Below, in pieces: positions 4,682-5,678 of a DNA stretch of 5,678 bases (position 1 is the first letter of the stretch; every line of letters begins with the position of its first letter). The DNA comes from Phycisphaerae bacterium (GTDB lineage Bacteria > Planctomycetota > Phycisphaerae > Sedimentisphaerales > Anaerobacaceae). A model generated the notes under the pieces. It was not told the DNA's origin. It ran no database searches and saw only the letters and a list, made by a program, of their open reading frames with translations. The DNA lies in contig JAUVYZ010000152.1 of the NCBI GenBank assembly GCA_030602845.1, forward strand, positions 1 to 5,678, written 5' to 3'. The position numbers were made by a program, and so were the translations under genes.

Positions 4682-5678
4682 TTTTTTGGCAAGTCCAACA
4701 CCCTCTTGCATTTTGGGCATCGAACCTTGTTAGCCTTAAAATTCGGTGGGATTTTTAGTTTCAAACCGCATAAACAAGTTAAGAAAACAAATTGGTTGAC
4801 CCTTCTCATAATGTCGCCGACCTGCCGCATCTGTGTTTTGAGCCGCTCTTTCTTTTTGGCTTCTGTGCTAGCTTGGCGCAAAGCGATGTCCTCCTTGGTC
4901 AGAGCGGAAGGGGGGATGACTGTCTTTGTGTGTGTTATATCACTGAAAGACCTGGAGTAATCTTTAAAAGATGCGCCGTGGGTCATACGGCGGAGGATTT
5001 TTATCCTTTCGGAAATTGGGGGGTGAGTGCTGGTCAGGTCGGATAATTTCATCTGCTTCTTTTTCTTGAAGGGATTGACAATGTACATCGGGGCGGTAAC
5101 CTTATTTACGGTGGCCAACTGCGGCGACTTATCATTGGCGATTTTTTCGAGAGCTCCGGCGAGGCCTTCGGGATAGCGAGTTAATCTGGCGGCGCCGGCG
5201 TCGGCGAGGTATTCGCGTTTTCTTGAAAGGGCGTAATATAACAGATATGCCATTAAGGGGGCGAGGATTGCGGCCACTATGGCAATTATGAGCATAATAA
5301 TCTGCGCCTGACCGCCTCCTTTTCCACCGCCTGAGAATCTTCTGCGGGAGCCCATTGAGCTGTAGAACATACTTCGCAAAAAGACCTGTGAGAGTAAGAC
5401 GATTGAGCCGAGCATAATTCCGGCGAGCGTTACGAAAAGGATGTCACGGTGGAGGATATGACTTATTTCGTGTGCGATGACGCCCTGGAGCTCATCACGG
5501 TTGAGCCGGCCGAGGAGGCCTGCGGTTACGGCTACAGAGGCGGTTTCCGGTTTTCGGCCGGTCGCAAAGGCATTGGGTGCGGGGTCGTTGATGATATAAA
5601 CTTTGGGCATAGGCAGGCCGGCAGCGATTTTCATTTCTTCGACAACGTTGAATAGCTGGGGGTGGACATCGTGAGTGA
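4678..5678 (-). CDS. htpX: M48-family (HtpX-like) membrane zinc metalloprotease with C-terminal zinc-ribbon-like tail (5' end outside window)
   Basis: The frame stays open to the right edge. Fourteen residues (THDVHPQLFNVVEE) precede the Met at 5634, so the start is outside; residues here are numbered from that Met (318 to the stop). HEISH (55-59) is the HExxH zinc site and REYLAD (140-145) supplies the third ligand Glu141. NAFATGR (21-27) and THPPISERI are further family hallmarks. Membrane segments lie at about 65-87 and 110-137, separated by a Gly-rich loop (SGGGKGGGQ). HtpX proteases degrade damaged membrane proteins with the active site facing the cytosol; the N-terminal membrane segments would be off the edge. 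After a charged linker (about 235-280), a C-terminal extension has Cys287-x-Cys289 and Cys306-P-K-Cys309, resembling a zinc ribbon and not part of standard HtpX. The gene symbol is by family; it could be another M48B paralogue. Confidence 0.9.
   Translation of the reverse strand, partial: THDVHPQLFNVVEEMKIAAGLPMPKVYIINDPAPNAFATGRKPETASVAVTAGLLGRLNRDELQGVIAHEISHILHRDILFVTLAGIMLGSIVLLSQVFLRSMFYSSMGSRRRFSGGGKGGGQAQIIMLIIAIVAAILAPLMAYLLYYALSRKREYLADAGAARLTRYPEGLAGALEKIANDKSPQLATVNKVTAPMYIVNPFKKKKQMKLSDLTSTHPPISERIKILRRMTHGASFKDYSRSFSDITHTKTVIPPSALTKEDIALRQASTEAKKKERLKTQMRQVGDIMRRVNQFVFLTCLCGLKLKIPPNFKANKVRCPKCKRVLDLPKK

Noticed and set aside
4667..5655. Plus-strand open frames of 68-97 codons across the protease gene.
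   Set aside because: The minus strand carries an unmistakable M48 protease with HEISH and REYLAD motifs, so these are shadows.
1..5678. A search for tRNA, rRNA, riboswitch or a defence-type gene cluster.
   Set aside because: Nothing resembling a tRNA cloverleaf, rRNA segment or known riboswitch core was seen by eye, and none of the five genes belongs to a recognised defence family.

Overview
This is very likely a piece of a Planctomycetes chromosome, most plausibly a Phycisphaerae/Sedimentisphaerales-like organism, probably from an environmental genome. Three things point there: two secreted proteins with C-terminal dockerin-like EF-hand tails of the type abundant in that group, a secreted BamB-like PQQ beta-propeller protein whose opening (WPQFHGPNRDN) is characteristic of planctomycete paralogues, and spacers filled with composite repeats. 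The assignment is inference from sequence style; no database was searched.

Layout, left to right. Positions 1-477 (+) hold the 3' end of a secreted-type protein ending in a dockerin-like half and the tail ACWE. It converges on the minus-strand genes across a 146-bp gene-free spacer (478-623). Positions 624-1883 (-) encode an exported PQQ-like beta-propeller protein. Just upstream on the same strand (1924-3369, gap 40 bp) is an exported protein made of seven to eight tandem repeats of about 52 residues plus a two-loop dockerin-like tail; these two genes probably form one transcription unit. Positions 3370-3941 are non-coding apart from a possible longer N-terminus of the repeat protein. About 310 bp of this stretch is a mosaic of short repeats: a hairpin module, two heptanucleotide arrays, a module interrupted by a small palindrome, and GC-rich hairpins. 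Positions 3942-4538 (-) encode a small lipoprotein of unknown function (DUF6655-like from memory), with its own good sigma-70-type promoter at 4560-4589. After a hairpin-rich spacer, 4678-5678 (-) is an M48/HtpX-type membrane metalloprotease whose N-terminus lies beyond the right edge and which carries a C-terminal four-cysteine zinc-ribbon-like extension.

How the genes fit together: four of the five products act at or outside the cytoplasmic membrane (two dockerin-tailed exported proteins, an exported propeller and a lipoprotein), and the fifth is a membrane-quality-control protease. Only the repeat-protein/PQQ pair looks like an operon. The lipoprotein has its own promoter, and no shared pathway can be argued for the rest. 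I did not find a clear new system such as a defence island, CRISPR array or mobile element with a transposase. The most unusual items are the composite repeat island, the chimeric fourth repeat of the propeller-like protein, the zinc-ribbon tail on the protease, and the mutually exclusive hairpins ahead of the lipoprotein promoter.
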